A stretch of 23,408 nucleotides of DNA from CAZPNX01 sp964588285 (lineage in GTDB: Bacteria; Edwardsbacteria; AC1; EtOH8), in contig CAZPNX010000034.1 of NCBI GenBank assembly GCA_964588285.1, positions 1-23,408 on the forward strand, read 5' to 3'. Below are positions 1 through 5,758 of this stretch, in pieces. The translations under genes were made by a program, and so were the position numbers. The notes under the pieces were generated by a model. The model made no database searches and was not told the DNA's origin. It worked only from the letters and a program-made list of their open reading frames with translations. The stretch's first letter is position 1. Each line of letters opens with the position of its first letter.

Positions 1-115
1 CCGCCTGTCACCTACGCTCAGCTGGTTTCTTCCTGAACGGATGGGATAATCATTATCAAATAAATACTTATCTATCTCATCATTTGTATTTTGAGTATTA
101 TCTCAATATTCCTAA
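1..115. other. AT-rich non-coding stretch at left edge
   Basis: I recognise no gene here. The stretch from about 37 to 115 is much richer in A and T than the rest of the window, as expected for a promoter or spacer. It contains a Fur-like palindrome (44-58, listed separately) and a small TTGAG/CTCAA inverted repeat near 94-109. A minus-strand frame is open from about 100 to the window edge but has no recognisable motif. On the plus strand a frame ends at a TGA at 34-36 after eleven codons from the edge, and this too cannot be identified. Confidence 0.4.
44..58. promoter_or_regulatory. candidate Fur-family operator (7-1-7 palindrome)
   Basis: The 15-mer GGATAATCATTATCA matches the classical Fur 7-1-7 box (TGATAATnATTATCA) at 14 of 15 positions and lies in an AT-rich spacer. 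The nearest gene it could control would start left of the window on the minus strand. No target gene is visible, so the operator role is inferred from the motif alone. Confidence 0.35.
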
Positions 116-310
116 TTACTTAACTCGTTTAATACCATCTAGTTCCTCAGCCTCGCACCCTTCGAGTGGCATCTTTACTCCGCTCGATGTCAGCTCAGGA
201 TACAACACATCTCATTTTACTCTTTGTATGCCTTCCAGTTCCCTGGCTTCACACCCTTCGGCAGACATCTCGACTCCGCTCGATGACCGCTCAGGGTGTT
301 TCGCTTCTCA
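116..310 (-). repeat. 96-bp in-frame tandem repeat downstream of nrdD
   Basis: Two tandem 96-bp units directly follow the nrdD stop. Reading the minus strand in the nrdD frame, stops fall at 310-308 (TGA), 214-212 (TGA) and 118-116 (TAA), each exactly 32 codons apart. The 31 codons before each of the last two stops are about 60% identical as peptide. Their last 13 residues (C-E-A-R/E-E-L-E/D-G-I-Q/K-R-V-K) closely match the real NrdD end (C-S-A-R-E-L-E-G-I-Q-R-V-K). The two units are about 70% identical as DNA. The upstream half of each unit carries a TCGAGCGGAGT core, the kind of sequence seen in dispersed intergenic repeats. No start codon with a ribosome binding site precedes the units. 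Confidence 0.85.
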
Positions 311-2719
311 TTTCACTCTTTGGATGCCTTCCAGCTCCCGGGCGCTGCACTTCGGACACTCGTCCTTGAGCCCCCTATACACTTTGTGGCAGGTGTTGCA
401 GGTGGTGAACTCGGGGCTGAAGGCTATCTGGGCGTTGCGGGTGTGGCGGAAGGTCTTGGTGACGAAGTTGGCGATGGACTCCGGCGCCGGCTTGGAGTCG
501 GCCAGCCAGATGTGGGTCAGGGCCCCGGCCTCGATCATGTCGTGGAACTTGCCCTCCTGCTTCACCCGGTCGATGGGGTTCATGGGATGGCCGACATTGA
601 TATAGGTGGAGTTTGTATAGTAGACCGAGCCGTCGCGCAGGTTGCCCTTGAGCACCCGTTCGGCCTCCTTGGGGAACTGCTCGGCGTCCAGCTTGGCAAA
701 GCGGTAGGCGGTGCTCTCGGCCGGGGTCTGCTCCAGCACGAACTTCATGCCGTACTCCCTGGCCATCTCCTTGGTGCGCAAATGCAGGTGGGCGATGACC
801 TTGAGGCCGAAGCGGAAGGCCTCCTCTGATTCATGCAGCTCCTGTCCGGTGTGGTACTGGACCATTTCGTTCAGACCTAAAATGCCGATGAGGTAGGAAA
901 CCCGGCCCAGCCTGAGGTAGGGCTCGCCGTCCTTCTCCATGGCCAACAGCGCCAGCGGCCCCTGATCGCGGATGGCCATCAGCTTCTCGATGAATTTTTT
1001 CTTCTGGACATGCCCCTTGCAGGCCAGGTGCAGGAACTCGTCCATCTTGCGAAACAGCAGGTTGTCGTCGCCCTTGGCCAAATATGCGATCCGGGGCAGG
1101 TTGAGGGTGACGTTCTGCAGGGCCGAGTAGCGCATCTTCCAGGGATAGTGGGCGTCGTCCAGGTCCCGGTCGTCCAGCTTGAAGGCCAGCCGGCAGCATT
1201 CCGAGATCTTGGCCGTCTCCCCCCGGTCGAAGACGAAATAGGTGTTGCCCTTGTCGGCAGCCACGCTGGAGATCTGCTCCAGGAACCGCTCGTGCCCCGG
1301 CGTCTGGAAGAATTTTTCGGTGATATGCACCTGGGGCTTGGGAAAGAAGAACGGCCGGCCGGTGCCGTCCCCGCCCTGATAGATGTCGAACAGGGCCGAG
1401 GCGAAGCGCTGGGCCTCCTTCTGATATTCCCCGTATTTCTTGCCGGTGTAAGTGCCGCCCGGTCCGATGGCCGGCACGCTCTCGAAGTGCTTGGGGGTCT
1501 CCCAGTAGATGTTGAGGTCGGAGAAGATGGCTTGGCCGCCCCGGGCCACCGACTGCTGGCTGTACTCGAAGATCATCATCTGGGCCAGCTGGGACAGCTC
1601 CCGTTCCGGCATCCCGGTCAGGAAGGGGGCAAAGAAGACGTTGACCGCATCCCAGCCGATGGCCCCGGCAAAATGCCCCTGCAATGCGGCCGAGAATTTC
1701 ACCATGTGGGCCAGCAGCGTGTCCGGATGCTTGGCCGGCCTGGCAATGGACAGGGCGTTGGGCAGGGACAGGCCGAACTTCTTGACGTACTCCAGGCTCT
1801 GGCCCGAGCAGTAGGGCCGGTTGATGAATCCCAGGTCGTGGAGATGGAGGTCCCCCCGGCTGTGGGCGTCGGCCACCTCGGCCGAAAAGACCCGGGAAAG
1901 GGCGTATTGCTTGTTGATGGTCTCGGCCAGGGTCATGTTGGTCGCTTCCGGGTTGTGCGGGATGTTGGCGTTCTCCCGGTTGCGGTAGGTCAGGATCTTC
2001 TCCACGTCGTAAAGCGGCAGGCCCAGCCGGGCGTGCTTCTTGCGGGCCTCCTCCAGGCCGTGCTCCACCAATTTTGAGTCCACCAGCTCCCGGATGAGGC
2101 TGGAGGTCAGGCGCTTGACCTTGGACTGGATGATGGTCTCCTCCACCTCCCGGGCGATCTTGGCCGCCTTGTCTTCGGCCACCCCGGCCTCGCGGCGCAA
2201 CGCGGCGGTGATGCGGTCACGGTCCCACTGGATGATGGTGTCGCCCGAGGTGCGCACAAACAGGGCCAGGTCGGTGGTCTCCGAATCGCGCAGGGTCTGG
2301 CCGTCGGCCTCTATGGCCGCTGTCAAGCGCTGCTGGCGGATCTTGGAGCGCTGGTCGCGGTAGAGGATGTAGGCTTTGGCCGTCTTGGCGTGGCCCCGCT
2401 CGATGAGCACCTTCTCCACCGCGTCCTGGATCTCCTCCACATGCGGCAGGTGATCGCCCTTGCCGGAGTAGAGGTAGAGGACCACCTCGTCGGCCAGGTC
2501 CTCGGCCAGCTCCTGATTCTGGCCGCCGACGGCCTGGGCCGCCTTGAAGATGGCCTCGGATATCTTGCGCCGATCGAAGTTGACGATGTTCCCGTTGCGC
2601 TTCTGGATCAGGTGGAACATCTTGTCGGCCAGGGTGCGGTGCAGCTGCTTGACGTTGTCCCCGGCGAACAGGAAGCGGGGCGGCTCGCTGCCCAGTTCCT
2701 GGGGCTGGTGCTGGGACAT
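308..2719 (-). CDS. nrdD: anaerobic (class III) ribonucleoside-triphosphate reductase, C-terminus cut at the glycyl-radical site
   Basis: Class III RNR reduces ribonucleotides to deoxyribonucleotides without oxygen, using a glycyl radical installed by the SAM enzyme NrdG. The protein has 803 residues from the chosen ATG. It carries two tandem ATP-cone domains (about residues 34-125 and 147-237) and the catalytic barrel (GDLHLHD at 289-295, FDRGETAKISECC at 497-509 with the Cys pair 508-509). A zinc site follows at C774, C777, C788 and C791. In E. coli NrdD the radical glycine G681 lies 16 residues after the last zinc Cys, in RVCGYLG. Here the protein ends R-V-K and the TGA stop takes the glycine position, so the glycine and about 25 further residues are missing. 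Start 2719 has an AGAGG 6-7 bases upstream. ATG 2743 is possible, and ATG 2794 lies in repeat-derived sequence. nrdR is upstream. nrdG is not seen. Confidence 0.9.
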   Translation of the reverse strand: MSQHQPQELGSEPPRFLFAGDNVKQLHRTLADKMFHLIQKRNGNIVNFDRRKISEAIFKAAQAVGGQNQELAEDLADEVVLYLYSGKGDHLPHVEEIQDAVEKVLIERGHAKTAKAYILYRDQRSKIRQQRLTAAIEADGQTLRDSETTDLALFVRTSGDTIIQWDRDRITAALRREAGVAEDKAAKIAREVEETIIQSKVKRLTSSLIRELVDSKLVEHGLEEARKKHARLGLPLYDVEKILTYRNRENANIPHNPEATNMTLAETINKQYALSRVFSAEVADAHSRGDLHLHDLGFINRPYCSGQSLEYVKKFGLSLPNALSIARPAKHPDTLLAHMVKFSAALQGHFAGAIGWDAVNVFFAPFLTGMPERELSQLAQMMIFEYSQQSVARGGQAIFSDLNIYWETPKHFESVPAIGPGGTYTGKKYGEYQKEAQRFASALFDIYQGGDGTGRPFFFPKPQVHITEKFFQTPGHERFLEQISSVAADKGNTYFVFDRGETAKISECCRLAFKLDDRDLDDAHYPWKMRYSALQNVTLNLPRIAYLAKGDDNLLFRKMDEFLHLACKGHVQKKKFIEKLMAIRDQGPLALLAMEKDGEPYLRLGRVSYLIGILGLNEMVQYHTGQELHESEEAFRFGLKVIAHLHLRTKEMAREYGMKFVLEQTPAESTAYRFAKLDAEQFPKEAERVLKGNLRDGSVYYTNSTYINVGHPMNPIDRVKQEGKFHDMIEAGALTHIWLADSKPAPESIANFVTKTFRHTRNAQIAFSPEFTTCNTCHKVYRGLKDECPKCSARELEGIQRVK

Positions 2720-2786
2720 GATGTCCCTCTCGGTGGTGCTCATGCTCTCTATTCTAATAAAAAGGATTGCTTTGAGGGCCAAAAAT

Positions 2787-2866
2787 AAATTCAAATCAAA
2801 AATTCAAAATGGGCTTCACGCCATTGCCCAAACCTTTTTGCATTTTGAATTTTGAGTTCTGAATTT
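2787..2866. repeat. imperfect AT-rich inverted repeat between nrdR and nrdD
   Basis: The left arm (2787-2811) and right arm (2841-2866) are near-complementary runs built from repeated ATTCAAAAT/ATTTTGAAT units. The loop contains a smaller GGGC/GCCC stem. The element fills most of the nrdR–nrdD gap and starts within a few bases of the nrdR stop. In RNA it would form a long hairpin between regulator and reductase. It has no terminator-like U-tract in the right place, so I call it a palindromic repeat, not a terminator. Confidence 0.75.
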
Positions 2867-2871
2867 GTGAT

Positions 2872-3336
2872 TTATCCCTTGCGTTGTTTTTTCTCGTTGT
2901 AGGACTTGGCGGCTTCGGCAAAGTCGGACACCTCGCGGAAGGAGCGGTAGACCGAGGCAAAGCGGACGTAGGCCACCCCGTCCAGCTCCTGAAGGGCCTT
3001 CATCACCATCTCCCCCACCAGCTCGGCTTTGACCTCGCCCTGCCCGCCGGCCTGGACCGCGTTTTCGATGGAGTCCACCAGGCGCTCCATCTGCTCGGTG
3101 CTGATGGGCCTTTTCTCGCAGGCCTTGCGGATTCCGGATAAAATCTTCTGGCGATCGAAGGCCTCGCGTCGCCCGTCCTTCTTGACGATCATCAGGGGCG
3201 ACTCTATATATTCATAGGTGGTGTAACGGCTGCGGCATGATAGACATTCCCGGCGGCGTCTGATGCTCTTGCCGTCCCTGCCCGACCTGGAATCTATGAC
3301 CTTATCCTTGGAACTTCCGCAGGAAGGACATTTCAT
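2872..3336 (-). CDS. nrdR: transcriptional repressor NrdR
   Basis: NrdR senses ATP/dATP and represses ribonucleotide reductase genes by binding tandem NrdR boxes. The 154-residue protein is full length for the family. The N-terminal zinc ribbon is complete (C3, C6, C31, C34) and is followed by the arginine-rich R-R-R-R-E-C segment. The ATP-cone covers about residues 49-139, with the V-K-K-D-G-R-R-E-A-F-D-R signature at its start. The ATG at 3336 is preceded by AAAGGA about seven bases upstream. The gene sits directly upstream of nrdD on the same strand, and its own promoter overlaps a candidate NrdR box, which fits autoregulation together with control of nrdD. The lysine-rich tail after residue 140 is unremarkable. 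Confidence 0.97.
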   Translation of the reverse strand: MKCPSCGSSKDKVIDSRSGRDGKSIRRRRECLSCRSRYTTYEYIESPLMIVKKDGRREAFDRQKILSGIRKACEKRPISTEQMERLVDSIENAVQAGGQGEVKAELVGEMVMKALQELDGVAYVRFASVYRSFREVSDFAEAAKSYNEKKQRKG

Positions 3337-3368
3337 GGAAACATCCTTTATTTGGTGGAAGGGGGCTA

Positions 3369-3397
3369 ATTATCCACTATATATGGGCGATTGTCAA
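3369..3397 (-). promoter_or_regulatory. sigma70-type promoter of nrdR(-nrdD)
   Basis: On the minus strand there is TTGACA at 3397-3392, a 17-base spacer, and GATAAT at 3374-3369. This is a perfect -35, optimal spacing and a -10 with one mismatch. Transcription would start near 3362, giving a leader of about 26 bases that contains the AAAGGA ribosome binding site of nrdR. The spacer holds the candidate NrdR box. Confidence 0.8.
3374..3389 (-). promoter_or_regulatory. candidate NrdR box in the nrdR promoter spacer
   Basis: The minus-strand 16-mer CGCCCATATATAGTGG aligns with the NrdR box consensus ACACWATATATWGTGT. The centre and 3' half (ATATATAGTG) match well and the 5' half is poor. It fills most of the -35/-10 spacer, an ideal place for repression. 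NrdR boxes usually occur in pairs, and I see no convincing second copy one turn-multiple away. Confidence 0.5.
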
Positions 3398-3477
3398 GAG
3401 AAAAATGACGTTTCAGGCAAACTTTTTGTTTGTTTTCCTGGCATCTCCTTTGCATATAACTTATTATACGATAATAT

Positions 3478-3511
3478 GTTAAAAGGCGATGCCTAACGAC
3501 ATCGCCTTTGT
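3478..3511 (-). terminator. intrinsic terminator between the GT4 gene and nrdR
   Basis: AAAGGCGATG (3482-3491) and CATCGCCTTT (3500-3509) form a perfect 10-bp stem with an 8-base loop. On the minus strand the stem runs into a T-run, and on the plus strand into a T-rich stretch. It lies about 25 bases past the stop of the glycosyltransferase gene and upstream of the nrdR promoter, so it separates the two transcription units. Confidence 0.8.
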
Positions 3512-3534
3512 CTTCTTCGGGTTATAAACCTGAC

Positions 3535-4719
3535 TTAAAGGTTATTATATACTTTAATAACCTTTTGCAATATATTGCCCCACGAAAACTTATCTATAAG
3601 ATTTATTTTGGCGTTGTTGGCTAATTTTTTTGCTAAGCTTAAATCGCTTAACAATCTCTCGATAGCCAATGCCAAAGCCTTTGGATCCTTTTGAGGCACC
3701 AGCAAGCCGGTCATTCCGTCGTTGACCACGTCTGGGATTCCTCCAACATTGCTGGCAATCACCGGCACCCCGTAATGCATGGCCTCCAGCAGCACCACAC
3801 CCAGCATCTCGGTATCGCCCCTGGAGTCGACTATGGCCGGCTGCACATAGACCGAGGCATTCTGGTAAAACCGACTTAGTTCCTCTTCGCTGACCTGGCC
3901 AGCAAACTTTACCCTTTGCTCGTGACCCTGTCCCCTTGCATAGGCTTCCAAAGTCTCGTTGAGCGGCCCCCCGCCTACGACCACCAGCTCGGCTTTCAGA
4001 CTTTCAGGCAGCAGTTTCATGGCGTCGATCAGATAGCGGATGCCCTTCCTTTCGACCAGCCTGCCCACCGTGAGTATTATTTGTTTGCCTTTTTTTGATT
4101 TTGGAATTTGGATTTTGGATTTATCAGAAAAACCGACGGTATACGGGATTACCTCGATGGGCGCGTCAACTATGGTTCTGATCTCTCCCGCCGTGTAAGT
4201 CGATATGGCTATCACCTTGTCCGACACTTTGGCCGCCCAGGCCAGGAAGCTTTTCAGGAAAGGCAGGCGGCTGTGCTTGGCCCAGCGGATCTCGGCCCCA
4301 TAGAAGGTGGTCACCAGCCCAACCCTGCATGCTTTGCTCGCCACCCAGCCGAACAGCGCGTGAGGCAGCGGCCAGTGGACGTGAACGACGTCGTATTTCG
4401 TTTTTCGACACAATCGCCAAGCGGCCAGCGAGCCGGCGATAAGATAGAAGACCGGCAGCAGCCTGTACAGCGGGGAGCGCCCCAGGCGGTCCACCGCCAT
4501 CTCCTCGTGGGTCAGGTTCTCCCATCTGGAAAAGAAATAGCGGAAGCGGTGGACCGGGATGCCCCAGAGCACCTGGCCACCCAGCCCCTGGTACGACGAG
4601 GTGAAGACCTCGACCTCGACCCCTCGGCCCTTGAGCCCCCGGAGCATCTCCACCAGCCAGGGGGTGATGACGTCGCCCTCGCGGCGGGGAAAGGCGGTTA
4701 CGATATGGAGAACGCGCAT
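3535..4719 (-). CDS. GT4-family glycosyltransferase (group 1)
   Basis: This is a retaining GT-B glycosyltransferase that would transfer a sugar from a nucleotide donor to a glycolipid or polysaccharide acceptor at the cytoplasmic face. The acceptor cannot be told from sequence. It has 394 residues. The N-terminal acceptor domain starts M-R-V-L-H-I-V-T-A-F-P-R and contains D-V-V-H-V-H-W at 110-116. The donor domain starts at the I-L-T-V-G-R-L-V-E-R-K-G-I strand (about 215-227). The E-x7-E motif is at E304 and E312, followed by G-V-P-V-I-A-S-N-V-G-G. Residues 201-210 (S-K-I-Q-I-P-K-S-K-K) sit in the linker before the donor domain and are encoded by a low-complexity repeat at 4095-4122. The ATG at 4719 has only a weak GAG upstream. 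It lies 125 bases downstream of the OmpA-domain gene, with no clear promoter. Confidence 0.92.
   Translation of the reverse strand: MRVLHIVTAFPRREGDVITPWLVEMLRGLKGRGVEVEVFTSSYQGLGGQVLWGIPVHRFRYFFSRWENLTHEEMAVDRLGRSPLYRLLPVFYLIAGSLAAWRLCRKTKYDVVHVHWPLPHALFGWVASKACRVGLVTTFYGAEIRWAKHSRLPFLKSFLAWAAKVSDKVIAISTYTAGEIRTIVDAPIEVIPYTVGFSDKSKIQIPKSKKGKQIILTVGRLVERKGIRYLIDAMKLLPESLKAELVVVGGGPLNETLEAYARGQGHEQRVKFAGQVSEEELSRFYQNASVYVQPAIVDSRGDTEMLGVVLLEAMHYGVPVIASNVGGIPDVVNDGMTGLLVPQKDPKALALAIERLLSDLSLAKKLANNAKINLIDKFSWGNILQKVIKVYNNL
4095..4122. repeat. AATCCAAAATCC-type repeat inside the glycosyltransferase ORF
   Basis: On the minus strand the run reads AAATCCAAAATCCAAATTCC and continues AAAATCAA. It encodes in frame the hydrophilic segment S-K-I-Q-I-P-K-S-K of the GT4 protein. 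Base use and pattern resemble the AT-rich palindromic element between nrdR and nrdD but not the GC-rich surrounding gene. Only one arm is present here. Confidence 0.6.
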
Positions 4720-4734
4720 TGGTTGTTTCTCGGA

Positions 4735-4762
4735 CGCAGATTCCTGCAGATTCGACTGATAT
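4735..4762. repeat. short direct repeat GCAGATTC
   Basis: GCAGATTC occurs twice, separated by two bases (4737-4754), just upstream of the glycosyltransferase start. It looks like a remnant of a short dispersed repeat. No operator family is recognised. Confidence 0.4.
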
Positions 4763-4794
4763 CCTAATTTGATATGGACTCTTCCTGTATTCCT

Positions 4795-4826
4795 GCCTGT
4801 CCGCCGGAGCTTGGCGGAGGCGGGGC
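4795..4826. repeat. GC-rich palindrome (CCGCC…GGCGG) after the OmpA-domain gene
   Basis: CCGCC-ggagctt-GGCGG with partly symmetric flanks lies in the 125-base gap between the OmpA-domain and glycosyltransferase genes. There is no T-run after it on either strand, so it is more like a REP-type palindrome than an intrinsic terminator. Confidence 0.5.
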
Positions 4827-4844
4827 TTCCTAAGAGACGGGCCC

Positions 4845-5546
4845 TTATTTCCCCCCCGCCTCCGGCATCAACGCTATCTCTATCCTCCGGTTCTGGGCGC
4901 GGCCGGCCGGGGTCTGGTTGCTGGCCACCGGCCTGTATTCCGACATGCCCACCGCCTGCAGACGGGCCGGCTCTATCCCGGCCTTCTCATGCAGGAAGCG
5001 CACCACGTTGGTGGCCCGGGCAGTGGACAGCTCCCAGTTGGTGGGAAAGGTCTTCTGCAGGGCCCCGCTGATGGGAATATTGTCGGTGTGGCCCTCCACC
5101 CGGATGATCTTGCCCTTGGTATTCTTGAGCACCGAGCCCACCCGCTCCAGCACTTTGAGCCCCCGGGGGGTGATCTCGGCCTCGCCAGAGGGGAACAGGA
5201 TCTTCTCCACCATGCTCACCGACAGCCGGTCGGCCAGCTGGGTGACCTTGACCTGGCCCTGCTCGATCTCCTCCTTCATGCCGGCCGCCAGCTGGTCGTA
5301 GGTCGCCTTGAGCCGGGCGATCTCCTCCTCCTTCTGCTTGGAGATGTCGGCCACCTTGGCCTCCAACTCGGCGGACATGGCCGCCTTTTGGGCCTCCAGA
5401 TCCACCAGTTTGTAGGCCAAATCGGTCTGGGCGTCTTGAGACTTCTTCAACTCGGCCTTGGCCTTGGCCTCTCCGGCATGGAAATAATAGACGGCTCCCC
5501 CCAGGGCCAGAACCAAGACCGCCAGGACGATCGATAATACCTTCAT
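4845..5546 (-). CDS. OmpA-family peptidoglycan-binding protein with N-terminal membrane anchor and coiled coil
   Basis: The 233-residue protein starts with an uncleaved-looking membrane anchor (about 4-22). A long Lys/Glu/Ala coiled coil follows (about 25-100), then an OmpA_C/MotB-type domain (about 110-228). The peptidoglycan (diaminopimelate) contacts of the family are present: D155 in E-G-H-T-D-N (151-156) and R177 in N-W-E-L-S-T-A-R-A (170-178). It probably tethers the inner membrane to the wall across the periplasm. The anchor has no membrane Asp, so it is unlikely to be a MotB stator subunit. The ATG at 5546 was chosen because GGGAGG lies six bases upstream and the anchor starts there. 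The longer frame from 5606 adds 20 polar residues without a ribosome site. It is transcribed from its own putative promoter. Confidence 0.9.
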   Translation of the reverse strand: MKVLSIVLAVLVLALGGAVYYFHAGEAKAKAELKKSQDAQTDLAYKLVDLEAQKAAMSAELEAKVADISKQKEEEIARLKATYDQLAAGMKEEIEQGQVKVTQLADRLSVSMVEKILFPSGEAEITPRGLKVLERVGSVLKNTKGKIIRVEGHTDNIPISGALQKTFPTNWELSTARATNVVRFLHEKAGIEPARLQAVGMSEYRPVASNQTPAGRAQNRRIEIALMPEAGGK

Positions 5547-5576
5547 CTCCCGCCTCCCTTTATGGTTTATGTGATA

Positions 5577-5606
5577 AATATACATCTCCCGGATGGAAGA
5601 TTGCAA
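5577..5606 (-). promoter_or_regulatory. putative promoter of the OmpA-domain gene
   Basis: The minus strand has TTGCAA (5606-5601), an 18-base spacer and TATATT (5582-5577). The expected start near 5570 gives a leader of about 24 bases ending in the GGGAGG ribosome site. It follows the terminator of the upstream gene, which supports an independent unit. Confidence 0.45.
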
Positions 5607-5673
5607 GGCTTTTTAAGAAATCATATTATTTTTTAATTGGGAGGCCCCGCTTACGCCGGTCTTCACCGGATAT

Positions 5674-5699
5674 GAAAAGGCGGGGCTGCCACCCCGCCT
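5674..5699 (-). terminator. intrinsic terminator after the GHL10-like gene
   Basis: AGGCGGGG (5678-5685) and CCCCGCCT (5692-5699) make a perfect 8-bp GC-rich stem with a 6-base loop, followed on the minus strand by TTTTCAT. It lies about 60 bases after the stop of the GHL10-like gene. A further copy of the arm at 5642-5650 could pair with the second stem arm and give an alternative fold. Confidence 0.8.
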
Positions 5700-5728
5700 C
5701 CATCGCTCACCATTCCAGATTATCCTTG

Positions 5729-5753
5729 AATTCTCCGCGCCCTCTGCGGTTAA
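5729..5753. repeat. short GCAGAGGGCGCGGAG-type repeat
   Basis: On the minus strand the segment after the GHL10-like gene reads AACCGCAGAGGGCGCGGAGA and ends in ATTCA. It is a purine-rich, semi-periodic string unlike the neighbouring genes and similar in style to the other short dispersed repeats in this window. No function can be assigned. Confidence 0.4.
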
Positions 5754-5758
5754 TGGGC

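Noticed and set aside
116..310. CRISPR-like repeat
   Set aside because: The units are adjacent, 96 bp long and diverged, with no spacers.
212..310. UGA recoding (selenocysteine or glycine) to continue NrdD past the TGA
   Set aside because: TGA is the ordinary stop of rplC, rpsJ, adk and others here. No SECIS-like structure could be shown, and the residues after the TGA do not resemble the family tail after the radical glycine. Readthrough is left only as something to test.
84..605. Plus-strand 173-codon frame with a visible 32-residue repeat
   Set aside because: It runs antisense to the nrdD 3' end. Its periodicity is explained by the 96-bp tandem unit. It has no ribosome site and no known domain.
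1010..2077. Plus-strand 355-codon open frame
   Set aside because: Antisense to the well-conserved nrdD catalytic domain. The composition is a reverse-frame artefact.
2720..2794. Longer NrdD start at ATG 2794
   Set aside because: The added residues are encoded by the edge of the intergenic palindrome, and there is no ribosome site.
3463..3468. TATAAT on the minus strand upstream of nrdR
   Set aside because: No acceptable -35 at 16-18 bases, and the TTGACA/GATAAT pair closer to nrdR is far better.
4845..5546. MotB flagellar stator protein
   Set aside because: The OmpA domain fits, but the membrane segment lacks the proton-carrying Asp, and no motA or flagellar gene is next to it.
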